A stretch of 64,000 nucleotides of DNA from Hydractinia symbiolongicarpus (GCF_029227915.1 NC_079886.1:7812001-7876000), one strand, 5' to 3'; shown: positions 29,118 to 42,063, numbered from the stretch's first letter. The notes: generated from the letters alone by a model not told the origin. Numbers and translations are program-made.

Positions 29118-32100
29118 TTACTCCGTGTCAGAACCATGATGTATTTCAATAACAGGTGGAGTGCGTGTGACAAATGTATATGTTTCACTGTCACTAGCCT
29201 CACGCCGAAGTTTTGCATGTTTACAAATTTCAGCAGATTTTGACTGTAGCATATCATTTGGAGCGTCTAAGTATTTTGTATTGTACACCATAGCAGATGC
29301 GCTCCGTGGACGTTTCCGAACGATGATTTCAAAACCATTGTCGATTTCATCTTCCACTTCGTTACACATGGATGAGTTAGAATTACATAACACTAAAATA
29401 TTAATTTGTTTGTAAAGTTTGTAAATTTCCTTACAGACGAAAAAACGAGAAAGTATTTTTGTGATGAAGAAATGCTTATTGACCAGGTTAAAAGTAAGAA
29501 TTTATTGTTGTCTTTTTTATAATATTTATATTTTTTTTAACCTACGTGTACTAATCTCATGTATTGTGATTATAACTTCAACTAATTTTTAACAGAACGA
29601 AAATAATCTTCTACTAAGCGCGAGGACTCGTAAACAGAAAGAAAAACTCAAATTTTAAAGTTAACCGAACTCCACACTATTGTGTGTTACTCCGATCTCT
29701 GAACATAGTTTTATGGCTAATTAAGTTTGCATTAAAACAAAAAAAAAACACAATAAATTAATGACAGTGTATATTGTTCCGTTTTATTTTGTTCTGAAGT
29801 TCAAGAAAAATTTGATCCGCTTAAGATTAATTTGATTTCAAATCTACTTTTAGACACATGCCATATATGCGTTAAAAATTTTTAATTTTCAAAAAAGACG
29901 TTATTTGACATAAAAAAAAGTGATTCGCGACTTTTTGATTTTTAAAGTCAAAAAATTCTGAGAATTACCAAAGTGCGTATAAATATAAAAAGTATTTTTA
30001 TTTTAATGTATACAAAAGAAAAATACCTGATTGTATTGTATAGTTAGGTAAACTAATGGAATTCATTCCATTTGATACGTGAGATGCGTATGAAGGAGGC
30101 TTCGATGTTAAAATAGAAAGTTTTTTCAAGGCCTGTTTCGATTGATCATTGTTTGTTAAAACAAAACTGCTTTTTTGGTTGCATTTTTCTTTCTCTGCTG
30201 CCTAAACACAAAATTACAAAATTATTATCGGCATGACTATCATTTCCTAGACCCTATTACCGTTCTAAGCGTTGTTTTTCTACTCTCGAGTTTATCTATA
30301 CATACAGTTCGGACATAAACTTTCACTACTGTTTTTAACTTGGTAATATTATAATGTTGCAAGCATAGAATGCTGTTGGTGACACGCTAAAATATGTCTG
30401 TCTTATGGTATTTACAAGTGGATATATGTAATCATCACCTCGTCTAATGCTTTGTCAAACTGCTGCGGTCGTGTGTTGATGTTGTTATTTAGAAACTCGT
30501 TTGAGTCAAGTGTGAGCTTGCTGTTCGCACGATCCATACACCAATTCTGGGTCTACAATTGAACTAACATTATCAGTCATTATCAGAGAAATTCAAACAG
30601 ATTTTTTCATTCTTAAGTGGATATCTTATTGTCAGAACTTTCCGTGGGAAAAATACATTTTACATTTTCGAGATTGAACAAGTTTTAACAAGATTTTGCG
30701 GGAATTTATTTTACGCATGATTAAAATTTATTTATTTCAGATTTGGAATATATTATTTTTAGTATAATTACCCATTAAGATTTATTTAAGAGTTTTTTAT
30801 CAACTATAGTCAGCAAGGGCTTCTGGAAAATAAATCTAGCATCTAAAAATATCGCGAAATTTATTCTTCGTGGTTAAAACTTTTTACATTTTTGCCGAAT
30901 AAAATTTTTGTTTTTAAAGATTGCAAATCCGCGAAATCTTTACTCAAAAATTTCTAAAAAAAGAACAGTTTTATTCGTGTATTTTAGAAGAAATAAATGG
31001 CACCTTCGCTTGTACTGCCAGAGTGAAGAAGAAAACCAACAACATCTAAAAATAAATTTCATAAATTGCTTAACATTTTAAGTTAGTAATAGTTTAAGAT
31101 TTTTAATCAAACAAGTAATTTTGTAACAGTGAAGTCCGTGTTTCGTCCAATTCGTTAGTGAAGATGAAAAACCACTTCACAAGTTTAAATATAGAAACAG
31201 TTCATATGCTTATGAAACGACCTTCCAAACCCTCAGAGAGAACCAATAGTCTCCAAGAAGCCTATATTTAGCAACTTTGTTATGATCGTTAGACTCAGCA
31301 AAGAGAAATGTTAAAGTATGACATTCTCAATAGATACTTACTGTGAAGCAATTTAAAATTGAGAAGAACAAAACGGTTGCAAATTTATCTGGATTTTCAA
31401 GAGGATGTTGTTGCAGCAAGATTACAGCCAACAAAAATATCATCATTGAAATCAGCATCCTAAAAAAAAATTTTTTTTTTCAATCCACTAAATTAAATAC
31501 TCGCAAAGAAAACTTTTGAGAAAGCGTTAAAAAGAGGATAAAAGCAACAACTAGATTAGAAATATAGTATACACAATGGGCTACCTTGGTTGGTCTTATG
31601 GAGTAGAAGATTTTTTGAAAAAAACTGTCACCTCTGCCCTCTGGTCTAATTATATAGATTTTAACTTCTTCTCCCTCTAATGTGCCTATGCACAAAGTGA
31701 AAAGGTAATATGATAAAAAAAAAAAACAGGAGTAGAAAGAAATAGAGAAAAACGTTGGTAGTAAAATAAATAATGGGTTTATGTCTTTATATTCAGGTCG
31801 GGTTATATTGGAAGGTTTACGTCTTTTTTGGAACACAAGATAATTAAGAACGGTGTTTCATATTTTTGTTAGACTCAATTGGTTACTTACAGGCAGTAAT
31901 GTGTTAATGTTGAACAGCGCTTGCCATTATTCCAAACATAGTAGATACTCAGAACAAAGAAAATCTAAAAAAAAACCCATAATGATGGGGTGGATGACTT
32001 ATCGTCTTTACACTTTATTTTTGGCCTGTGGCAGAAAGTCAAAGAAGTATATAAATTTTTAGTATGTACTAATAAAAGTAAAAATCAAAGAATAAGATGA

Positions 32101-35100
32101 TGAAAAATTATTGGAAATATATACGTATATAGTTGTTAACTTGATTCAACTATTTTTTTTCTTTATGTAAATTATAAAATCAGAGAAAGCTCCAGCAACA
32201 ACTGATTAATAATTCAGCAATCGTACCGTTGTCAGCATTAATACGCAAGCCAATGTAACATATCCCTGGATATCGTTTGAAAGTGGCCAGCAACTAAAAC
32301 AAAAGAAAATTGTTGTTAATTCCCTGTGACAACATTGACGATTACTTTGACTTAATAAAACTTAATATAACTTAATAAAAATAACAATGATTGGTCAAGT
32401 CAATTCCAGATAGTTTTGCATGATAAGTTTTTCGAAACGCTTTAGCCAATTAAATTGTGTCCCTCACTGAACGTTAATCTCATCGTATAGGAAAAGTGAA
32501 CAATAGAAGTTTACAATTGAAGAAATCTGATTAAAATAATATGAAAGGAAAGTGGGCAGTAAGAAGAGGTAACATAGAGCGTATTCGTATGTGAGCCATC
32601 CATACAATGTATTTTCAAATTTGTTATTTGTGTATGTTGTATCACATCTCTCTCCTGAGATCAGATTATGTCTTAAACAAATAAAAAACATACATGAGAC
32701 AATTATTCAACCATTCAACTTACTTTTGATTGTGCGTATTTCGTGTATATCCAATAGTAAGTGAAAATGCAATGCAATATGCTATAACAAAAAGGAATAG
32801 TGCTAATAAGCTATTAAATATTTTTGTGATTAAAACTTTTTATTATTATTATTTACACACGTGTAGCACTAAAAATATAAGACCACGAGAACTAATAATC
32901 AGTTCCTGGAGCTTTCTCTGATTTTGTAATTTACATAAAGAAAGAAGATAGTTGAATTAAGTTAACAATTAAGTAAAAATTCCACAAGCGTATCTTGACA
33001 GAGTTTTATCTGCTGACTAAATTTCAGCTTGCGTTATTTGCTCTTAATTGCAGTTTGTTCTGTTCATAAATTCATTATGCCATTTTTACCATTTGATTAT
33101 TTCAATGTATTAACCATTTTAGCTACAAACCTTATTAATTTAATGCTATGAACAATAATGGCAACGTGACAACTTGTAAATTCAGTTTGAATTGGTCACC
33201 ATACTATACCTGCTTGTTATAGTTATGCCTATCAACACTAAAACCCACTAGCAGGACCTTTTAAATACTTATTAAGAACTTAGGAATAATAAATTACCCG
33301 ACATTGCACTCCACCATGCTTTATTTTTAGTAATCTCTCTCCATCCACAATAATACAACATTTCAGTAGAGCATAGCAAAATGACCATTTGAATCACAAA
33401 GATCAGAAAGCCAGAGAGAACATTGCACTGTGTCTAAGTAATAAAAAAGAGGAATGTAATAATGAAATGGTACCTCTATTCTCTATCATCACTATGAAAA
33501 TTGAATAGGCTCCAAGGTTTTGGTTAGAAGATGCAGGTTGGGAATGATCAGACATTTGGTTGCAAATACTTTGAATAGCACTACTTGTAAAAAATTTTTT
33601 TTATTGAATTTATTTAAGTTTAATGGTTTTATTTACCTGCGTATCCACTCGATAAATTCCAGCAAAAATAAGGCTTTCCATAATAATTAACATTAATATT
33701 CTCAAAAAGTGAATGGAACTAACGAAGACAAAGTCCAATCTGGAAACGAAACAGTTATGTTAAGGTTCATAAATAAGCAATGTCAACTGTCAACACATAC
33801 AGTCATTTTGTTGTGCTGTGGTGATGACACAAAATTTGTAAAGTCAGAATTAAATATCAAGTGCTTCGCAGTTCACAGTTATAAATTGTTGCTAGGATAG
33901 CATTTTTTGTTTCAATTTTTTTGTAAATACATCTTTATACATTCATATGTATATAACTTACCTATTTCGACAAACCATACACTTATCCAATGTTTTCTCC
34001 ATTCGTATAGGTTCTGTTAAAAATGAATTTCGTCGAATACATTCAGTATCTACCGTACCATTTTCTCTATTGTATAGCATCCAGTACGCTTTATCATCTG
34101 ATAGTCTTCGGTAACACCATCTGCAACCTGGTTCTTTTGAATGACATGGGGAGTCGTCTGTGTAGCCAATTAAACGGCGTAAACCTTCTTTTAGTCTTGT
34201 CACTAATACCAAACTGAAAGAACAACAATTAAATTTACTGCTGTGTCTAAATTTCACTTTAAAATTAAGCTTCTGTGAAAATCTTATTGCAAAAAAGAAT
34301 CTTTTCCAATTTTAATTTGGTTTCTCTAGCATTCTACTCTACATCCGTTACCTTCCACATAATCAGTGTTCTTTGCTTACTTTTAATCAACGAGATTCTA
34401 GAAACTCTGGAAATCAAATTAAGTTAAAAGAAAATTAAAAAGCAAAAGTTTGAAAATTACATCTTTTGATTGGAAATGGGAATTTACTTATAAAGCAAAT
34501 ATGAGGAAATGTGTATCATTGTCTTTCTTTAACCCTATTTAGGCAGGAGAGGGGAGGATACTTTGAAATCTTGGTGTAACGTCATGTGTTTTTTTTATGG
34601 TTACTCATCAGTTAACAGGTACTCCCCGACTTTTCAAAGCCCCCAAAATGCCGGCCTGAGTAGGATTAAGCGTCTCGTAATTTTTGGATGCTTAATATAG
34701 ATTATATCCACGCGTTCTTTCAAAAGCATGGTAAAATTAAGAAAGAGTAAAATTTAACATGCATACCTGTGTCGTGCAAAGGTAAACAGCAATATTGCGA
34801 GGAAACAAATGGATACTATGCAACTCACTTTCAATGGAGTTGGTAGTTCCTATAAAAAATAAAAATTAAAACCGTATAGACAAAGAGGGGTAAGATTCCA
34901 TAAAGGTATGGTTGACATATTTCTAGTTGACTACTATTCCATAATATTTTTTGCTTTTTTATTAAGAAATCAAGCTATTTTGTTTAGAGAAGAAATTCTG
35001 GCGTTGATTAATTTAGCGATTGCCTAAAATAGCATTTTTAGCGATTTTTAGCATTTTTGACGATTGATAAAAACCATTAAATTTAAGTTTTTAATTTATT

Positions 35101-38100
35101 TCGATGTATTAAGCGATATAAAGACGAAGCAACGTTACACAAAGTTTTAATTGATCAAAATATGTTTTTTGTACACATTCATAACTACCATGTTTTGAAA
35201 ATTGAACATAAAAATTGGCAATTTTTTTAAAAAATTTGTATTTCATTTAGTCGAGTAGTTCAAAATTATTTAACGCTGATTTAAATTGGCGTATTAGGTA
35301 TATTTCCCCCGCGCTAAAATTCCTTCTCTTTTTAGTATAATGAGGTATAATATGATGAAACGTAATAAATGTGATCCGCATAGACGAACGTTAACATTGC
35401 TAAGTTTTCAGCTTTTGAGGGAGGTGTATTTTTAGTACCTGGATTATAACTTTATCAAGTTCTTCCTTTGTGAAAAATAGTTCGGCTAGATTATCTGCTT
35501 TGACACCTTCAAACAGTATATAAATATCATACGAGTCTGGATTGTATTTATATATTTTGTTTTCTGATGAATACTTCATTTTGATTGTATATGGATCACC
35601 TTTAAAGCGTGCGTATGTATCTGAAAAAAAAAACATGTTGCTCATAATAATTTGAGCAACCCAGGAATCTTTATATTCTCTTGACTAAAAGTGTTGTTAT
35701 TTTATTCATAGAGTTTGTATTTTATAAGACAAAGATATTAACTAGTAAGGTCCGCTTATTTATAGTACTAACTGTCAGAAAATGAGCTGATTTAAGATTA
35801 TCATTGTTACCATAAAAGCTGGCTTTCAGCCTCCTTAAATGCATTATTAGGTCTAGTCATACCTAAAAAAGTCGTCTTTCCCAATTATTTTAAATCCTAC
35901 GTTACTTTACCTACACTTTGATTCGATAATGTATAAACTAAAAAGGCAAAATTTTGAAAATATTTCTTGCCTACCATGTATTTGAAGCGACTTTCTCACA
36001 GTGTGTACTGCATCATATGACACATCATTTTCAAAAGGTAAAGGCCAGTTCATTTTACCAAATTGATGTGTAATTTTTCCTTTCAAATTTCTTATGTAGA
36101 TCATTACATTCTTCTTCCCTTCTTTTGTCAGATAGTCTTTTACTTTGATAACATAGGTATGTTTTTCTTTTTGCTTTAAGCGAATCAGTGTCGGCCTGTT
36201 TGTTGGTATATAAGAAGGATCTAAATGCAATGAAAAAAATTTGACTGTTTTGTAAGAAATTTGCCTTAAAAAAGTTTTTAATCAAGAGTAAAACATTATT
36301 AGTCTATGTTCAAACGAGCACCCTGCCTTAACAACATCAGAGTCTTAACGTACCATTGCATAGCCTCTCAGTAATATCATCTCGATTTAGGTTTAACTGA
36401 CGACTTTGCAGAGACATGGTATGGTTATTATCCATTCTATAAAAATGTTTATCGTGATTTGCAAATAGAGAATAAACGTGGATGTTCTCATCTTCAGCAT
36501 TATTTATCTGTCCCAAAGTTTCATCAGAAAATACTTTCTCTTTGTCTGATATTATGGCGATAATGTACTTCATTTCGTGATGATTTTTCCTTCGTCGACT
36601 TTCCTTCAAAGTTTCTACAGTAGCATTGATCATTGTGGATAGTTTCATCGGTAATGAGTTTGGCATTGTACGAAGAAACTGATACAATTTTGATGGCTTT
36701 GAAAACGCTCTGCTGATTCTAAAAATACAACTTTTTAGGTCAGTAAATAAATCGTCCTCATTCTAGTACTCTTTTCATTAAAATTTTTAATTTAAGCTGA
36801 TTTCGAGATTATCGGATTGGTGAAGTATCACCAGATTTTTAAATCCGAAAAAACTGATAAAGAAATGTTTATAGTTCGCAAAAAAACGAAAGATGCAACT
36901 TTGGATTATTTTTTTCGTAAAAGAGAAGAGAAGTTATAGGATTTTTTGTTTACATAAGAACCTAGCCAAGTTTAATAAATTCTTGCTTGAATGTTTTCTT
37001 AGAAATAAAAATTATATTGTTTTTATAAAGTTTTATTATAAAGAATCAGCATGCGATCGGTTTCATGTCTGTATCTAGCTACATATTCAAATTTAGCGTT
37101 TGATTTTTTTAAAAAAGAATAATGACTTACGAGCATGAATCATCAATGGAAAATGCCACTTTAATATTTGATTGACGGGAATAATCCGCAAAAATGTTCG
37201 AAACAAAAGTTTCAACCTTGTGTTTGCGATGGTTTTGCGGAAAATCTGGATGAAACATTAACACAACAAGAAGATCCTTTGTATGCTCTAAGAATATAAC
37301 ATTAAGAAGTTAGCAAACTCCCATTAAATATCGATTTTTCATAAAACACGTCACTAAGTGTCTGAACTGTGGAGTTTCATTACTGTTGCTAAAGCGAAAT
37401 GAAATAAAATCTCAGTACTGTCTACCTAAGCAAAGTTTTTTCTTCGGATATCCACCCGTGTTGCAAAAAGCATCATCTTCATTCATTATTCCACTGCGAC
37501 ATAATGGTTCATAAAGGCAATGGTAAGACCCTCGTCTTTTTTCATCCCTTTTGATATCGCCGGGACAATTTAGAACCTAAAACAACGCAGGGCATAGAAA
37601 TTAAACTTTCGTTATGATTGCTTTGAACTAACAGCAACAAAGACAGAGTTTGAGATTATTGCAGATACCATATTGGTCCGAATCAGTTAGGGTACAAGAC
37701 CTAGTGAAAAACGTCGGTGCAAAAACAACAGCAATTTGATTTATGTTTTCTTACCTTTCTAACTCTTTGCCATATGTTCAACAGAGCTGGTAGTTGTTTG
37801 GTATCATTTTTTAAATGATATAATATTTTCACCATATTCTCCAGACTTCCATCAGCTAGTCTTTTATATAATTTTCCCAATGGTTTCCCTCTAACATAAG
37901 AATAACTTTCACCCCAAATATATGCAGCAGTTCGGAATGCGGATGTTGGAAAAAGTAATACTTCTGGGGCCCCTATAAGTAGAGAGCATATGCTTGATAC
38001 AGAAAATATAACTGTGTTCTTACGTTATCAGTGATTGGTGGATAAAAAATGGGAAAAAGTGAATAATTCTTCAAGTTTTCGTTTTTTTTATTATTAACAT

Positions 38101-39257
38101 GGTCTCCTTCAGAGAATGCAACATCAAACTTCATTACAACTAACAAAAAGCTTTATTTTTTATCGTTTCGTGCAAAAAAAATGCATTATGTGACTACTGA
38201 TCACATTTATCCTTAAAAATAAATCTTTATAATTATTGAACACCATTTTCCAACAGTGTAAAAGCCTATTTATACGTACCAACTGCGTTTATTAATGTTA
38301 AATTATGCTTTCCTTCTTTTTGTAAAAGCTTGTTTAACTTCGGACTTATCCATTGGTAGAACTTCCTTCCTTTCACATGTATTGCGCCACGCCCAATAAA
38401 CTTGATTTCATCATTTTCACCATGCGTTGAAACATTTTTAGCAATATCTACTGGTAAATGTTCCTCCATATTGGTCAGAAAATTTGTGTCAAGAAATACC
38501 TAAATGTTTGATTTAAAAGAGAAAAAATGATTGGATGATTACAAGGTAAAAAATTGAATTTAGTATATTTCGTATCGTGTGAGGCTGTTTTTTCATTAAT
38601 GTTTTCTGAAGAGAAAAAAGTGAACAAAACAAAACAAACAAGCGTGCATTTGAAAAAGTAACAATTATTGATATGTATTTTCCTTTGTGCCAGAAGATGT
38701 CAAAGTACACAAATTTAAAACTGATGTTTATAAGTCTTTCCTTTCCCTGGTGTGACTATTCCTCATTGTTACAGCTTCTGTTGTTCTGGCTTTCTTTGCA
38801 GCCACATAAATCTCATTCAAATCTCTTCTTACTAAATATAGACTTGAAAAACTTACAATGGAGAGGAATGCAGCCAATTCTTCTTTTGTATCAATGTTAG
38901 CTATTGCAATGTCCATAATTAAAAATCTGTACATGACAATGTTTCTTTTAAAAAGTGACGTTATGGACAGAAACTTGTCTTTAGTGAGCCACGTGTGAAC
39001 TTCTGTACGGTTATATTTTCTTGAGTGGAAATATTTTTCGTTTACATTCTCCATAATGCAGCAATATAAGCCCATGTTACTGTGCTGTTTACAGCCGTTC
39101 ATTGTCACGGCATGTCTAAAACAAAATTGGGACGGGTCTTTGAAGCAAAATCCAAAGGAGAAGGTATGGCCCTCGTTGTAGTCACGTGGCGTCCTGTAGT
39201 TTAGTCCGCAGTGCCATTTGTGAAGGTAAGATTGGTATTTTTTACCAGCATCCACAG
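29118..39257 (-). CDS. GH19-like / VWA-like / seven-transmembrane receptor, copy 1 (5' exon not found)
   Basis: Twenty exons join with GT-AG borders and consistent phases: 39257-38857, 38499-38280, 37972-37755, 37576-37426, 37287-37131, 36718-36354, 36220-35975, 35620-35439, 34849-34767, 34213-33962, 33739-33637, 33433-33298, 32781-32724, 32293-32227, 31964-31891, 31459-31342, 31045-31004, 30552-30439, 30201-30027, 29392-29118. They give about 1144 residues; the signal-peptide exon upstream of 39257 is missing. Residues 1-85 are Cys-rich. Residues about 85-280 resemble GH19 (EELAAFLSI, LDTN, GRGAIHVKGRKFY, PEVLLFP, AAYIW). Residues 280-330 are a Cys-rich linker, 333-500 are VWA-like without DxSxS, and 504-646 are probably beta-sandwich. 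TM1 is about 650-670; a Cys-rich loop covers 675-757; TM2-7 cover about 760-955 with secretin/adhesion-GPCR-like features (Cys before TM3, NCWPL before TM5, FSILN in TM7). The tail is 187 residues. No GPS motif is seen. The role as a cell-surface receptor is inferred. Confidence 0.75.
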
Positions 39258-40280
39258 CTACGAATTAAAAAACAAATTATTTAAAAATTACTATTGTTAT
39301 CTTTTATCACCTTGTGTTACGGGAGGATTTCAATAGCATACTCCTTTATCTTAAATGGCTGGTTCGTTCTAAAAACTTCTATATTTTCTGATTCATTTAA
39401 AAGATTTTTAGGCCTCTTTACTTTGAGAGCGTATAGCAATACATTAGAGTTCTTTTGTTTTTACTACTTTACTACTTCGACATTCACTTCTCTACTTTTT
39501 TTCGCAATGTTACTAAGGCCTGATAATTTGCAAACAATAAATTTCACGTGAAAGAAAAAATTGACGACATTTTCTCTCTCACTTTGTACCGTTTTTCGAG
39601 AGATTCTGAAACGGAGTGCTAAAGTTAAAATACACATCCATATAATATAAAGTCCTTTGGAAATTAAAATAAAAAAATTGGTGCATATCAAAATCACTTT
39701 TCGCCAGATTGATAAAAATAATCCCTGCAAAAATAATTTCTTTTACCAGGGTATCGTAAAAAAGATTAATACTTTTATGCATAATAGACTTATTTTTTTT
39801 ATTTATTTATTATGTAACTAGCTATATCTATTTATGTTTTATAGGAAATAAATAATATGCATTAAGAAATGTCATAAAAATCACTTTCTCTATGTTTGCC
39901 CTACAATCAAGCTGGTACATCTTCTTGTTACAAAAATTATGTTTTGAATTGCACAGTGGCATTCAATATTTAAGTAACCTTCTCCAATTGCTCAAGCAGT
40001 AATTTATGGTAGACAAGCTAAAGTATGTGCAATGGCTCTGTGTCGTAGTCATCGAACGTAGCTATAATCTGTTTTTTTTTATCTTCTTTTTTATTATCTA
40101 CTTTGTGTAAAAGCTGATACGTACATTATACCATCTCATGGCGTGGAATTAATAATAATAAATTGTTTTTACACAAAATTTGCTGACTTTTAAAAAAGTT
40201 GCCTATTTGCTCTACTTAATGTAACGTCACATTATGAGTTTGTACCTATACTTGGTATATGCTCGTCGTAGGCGTAAAAT
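39258..40280. other. Region upstream of receptor copy 1
   Basis: The first coding exon of copy 1 must lie at or beyond this stretch, because exon 39257-38857 begins in mid-codon after a TTCGTAG acceptor. I see a hydrophobic reading frame on the minus strand at about 39580-39730. It contains a TATGGATGTGTATTTTAAC stretch and a possible donor near 39586, but its phase does not fit the known exon, so I do not assign it. Confidence 0.4.
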
Positions 40281-41210
40281 TTATTCGGTATCGGTACGAC
40301 TTTGGCGAGATATACTAACTCTATTCGAGCTTAACTTGCGGTATAGTAACTGCCGTAACTGTCGTAGCAAGAATATATAAATAACCGCATCGGTTATGTA
40401 ACCAATCACGTAAAGAAGTAATGTCGCAAGTTCGATATAAATATCCTCGATTTCTAATACAAAAACAACAATAGTTGTTATCAATTCAGGTACGCCGGAA
40501 AAAAATAAAAACGTAACTATGATATAAAACGGGACAAAGTTTGACATTTTCTTATTGTTGTCATGTCCCGAACATTGTTTTACTACAGTACTGATTTTAT
40601 CACGGTTAATTCTAGTTTTCCTCCTTTGATTGGGATTTAACTTGATAAAAATATATGTGTACACGATCGCACAAGTTATAATAAATCCTGCCTCAAAAAC
40701 TGGAAATAAAGTTGTGTAGATAAATTTTAAAAGATAAAAATTCTTATAACGTTGCACGTAAAACATCCAAGTGTTATTGATAACAGCATACAGCCAAGTT
40801 GAGAACAGCGCCATTCGTATACGCTGTGACGTGGCATATAGATGATATTTAATGTTTAATTTTACTTCGAGAAATCGATCAATGGTCATTAACATTAAAC
40901 CAGTGGCCCATGATAAAGCTAGAGCGCACATAGTTATGCTGGAATAAGTCGTGAGTGTGGCTTCATGCACTATATGGCTGACGCTATGAATAACTTGTGT
41001 GCACATCATTGCAATTTCGAAAACACTCAGATTGATCAAAAATATCCTTTGGTTTTCCTTTACGCGATTAGTCGAACAAAGTAGATATATACCAAGAACG
41101 TGTAGGGCTATAGCAAATAGATAAATAGCGTATAGAATTACATGAAGCATTATAGCGACAAGCGATTCCATCTTAAGATAACGATTCTCCTTCTTCAATA
41201 TAATTTTCAC
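40281..41210 (-). CDS. Intronless rhodopsin-class (class A) GPCR, orphan
   Basis: A single open frame encodes 309 residues; an alternative start is Met14 (codon at 41169-41171), which gives a short extracellular N-terminus without a signal peptide. Seven hydrophobic segments are visible. TM1 is VILYAIYLFAIALHVLGIY. TM2 has NLSVFEI, with Glu where most receptors have Asp2.50. TM3 ends in LMTIDRFLEV, a DRF variant of DRY. TM6 has FFSGVPE, lacking the CWxP Trp. TM7 ends in TDAVIYIFL in place of NPxxY. The tail is short and Ser/Arg-rich. Such intronless, atypical class A receptors are common in cnidarian genomes; the ligand is unknown. It lies upstream of, and in the same orientation as, receptor copy 1. 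It is intact and probably functional. Confidence 0.88.
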   Translation of the reverse strand: MKIILKKENRYLKMESLVAIMLHVILYAIYLFAIALHVLGIYLLCSTNRVKENQRIFLINLSVFEIAMMCTQVIHSVSHIVHEATLTTYSSITMCALALSWATGLMLMTIDRFLEVKLNIKYHLYATSQRIRMALFSTWLYAVINNTWMFYVQRYKNFYLLKFIYTTLFPVFEAGFIITCAIVYTYIFIKLNPNQRRKTRINRDKISTVVKQCSGHDNNKKMSNFVPFYIIVTFLFFSGVPELITTIVVFVLEIEDIYIELATLLLYVIGYITDAVIYIFLLRQLRQLLYRKLSSNRVSISRQSRTDTE

Positions 41211-41907
41211 AATTTTTTTTTCAATTCTAGACGAAATGTTTGGGTTCTTTTTTTATTATAATCGCAACATAATTTTTATTTGATTAATTTTTCTTTGTTT
41301 ACCATCTACGTTTTCTAAAGACGCAAAGATAAAGAAGAATATCCTTGTCGGTTGAAATTATTGATATGTGGTTTTTCTTAAACCTAAATAAAATTCTACA
41401 GGGCCTGTGTTCTAGTTTGCAACAAATTATAACCAGCTGAAAAACGTACTCCTGGAAAAACATTTCTATAGCTTTATTTGTTTGCAAATTTCACTAATAA
41501 AATATAACAAATGAACAAAATATAACTTGAAAAGAGGAAGAAAAGAACTAAATAATTAATGTTAATTTTCACAGTCTAACGAATCGATATTTTTTACAAT
41601 AAAATCAGCTAGCTGCCATGTTGTTACTACTTTCCATAAAACGCAAATTTCACACGCACGATACAAAAGATGACTTCAATATTTTCTTCATTTATCAATG
41701 TAATTAGATGTATAGCGCACTGTATGTACGTAGAAACTACCAGTGGCTTAGTAACTAAGCTAATCGGCTGAAGGGAGAAGGGGATGGGGCGCACAAATAA
41801 GATAAATAATATTAACAGGAATTTTAGTGTTTTATTTTTGTTTACCCATACGAAGATTTCTATAAAAAAGAGTATTATGGTTCATGGTTGCGTTCAGGCT
41901 TAACTTT

Positions 41908-42063
41908 TTAATCCCATCGCACTTTATAATCTAATTTTGTCGCGTTTTGTAATCCCATCACATTTTGTAACCCCTTTTGTCGCACTTTGTGATCCCAAAT
42001 ATATCACAATTTGTAATTCTTTGATGCCGCACTCTGTAATCCCACCTTGTCACACTTTGTAAT
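41908..42063. repeat. Degenerate tandem repeat, about 20-25 bp unit
   Basis: A unit close to TTGTCGCACTTTGTAATCCCA recurs about seven times with substitutions and small indels (CATCGCACTTTATAATC, TTGTCGCGTTTTGTAATCCC, CATCACATTTTGTAACCCC and so on). Non-coding. Confidence 0.8.

Noticed and set aside
31480-31836. 118-codon open frame on the minus strand
   Set aside because: It lies in the intron between receptor exons 31964-31891 and 31459-31342; the T-rich sequence gives hydrophobic residues by chance.
34767-39257. GAIN/GPS autoproteolysis site before TM1
   Set aside because: I looked for the Cys/Trp pattern of a GPS just upstream of TM1 and found none in either copy.
39464-39782. Possible signal-peptide exon of receptor copy 1
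   Set aside because: It is hydrophobic, but the available donors do not give the phase needed to join the exon starting at 39257.
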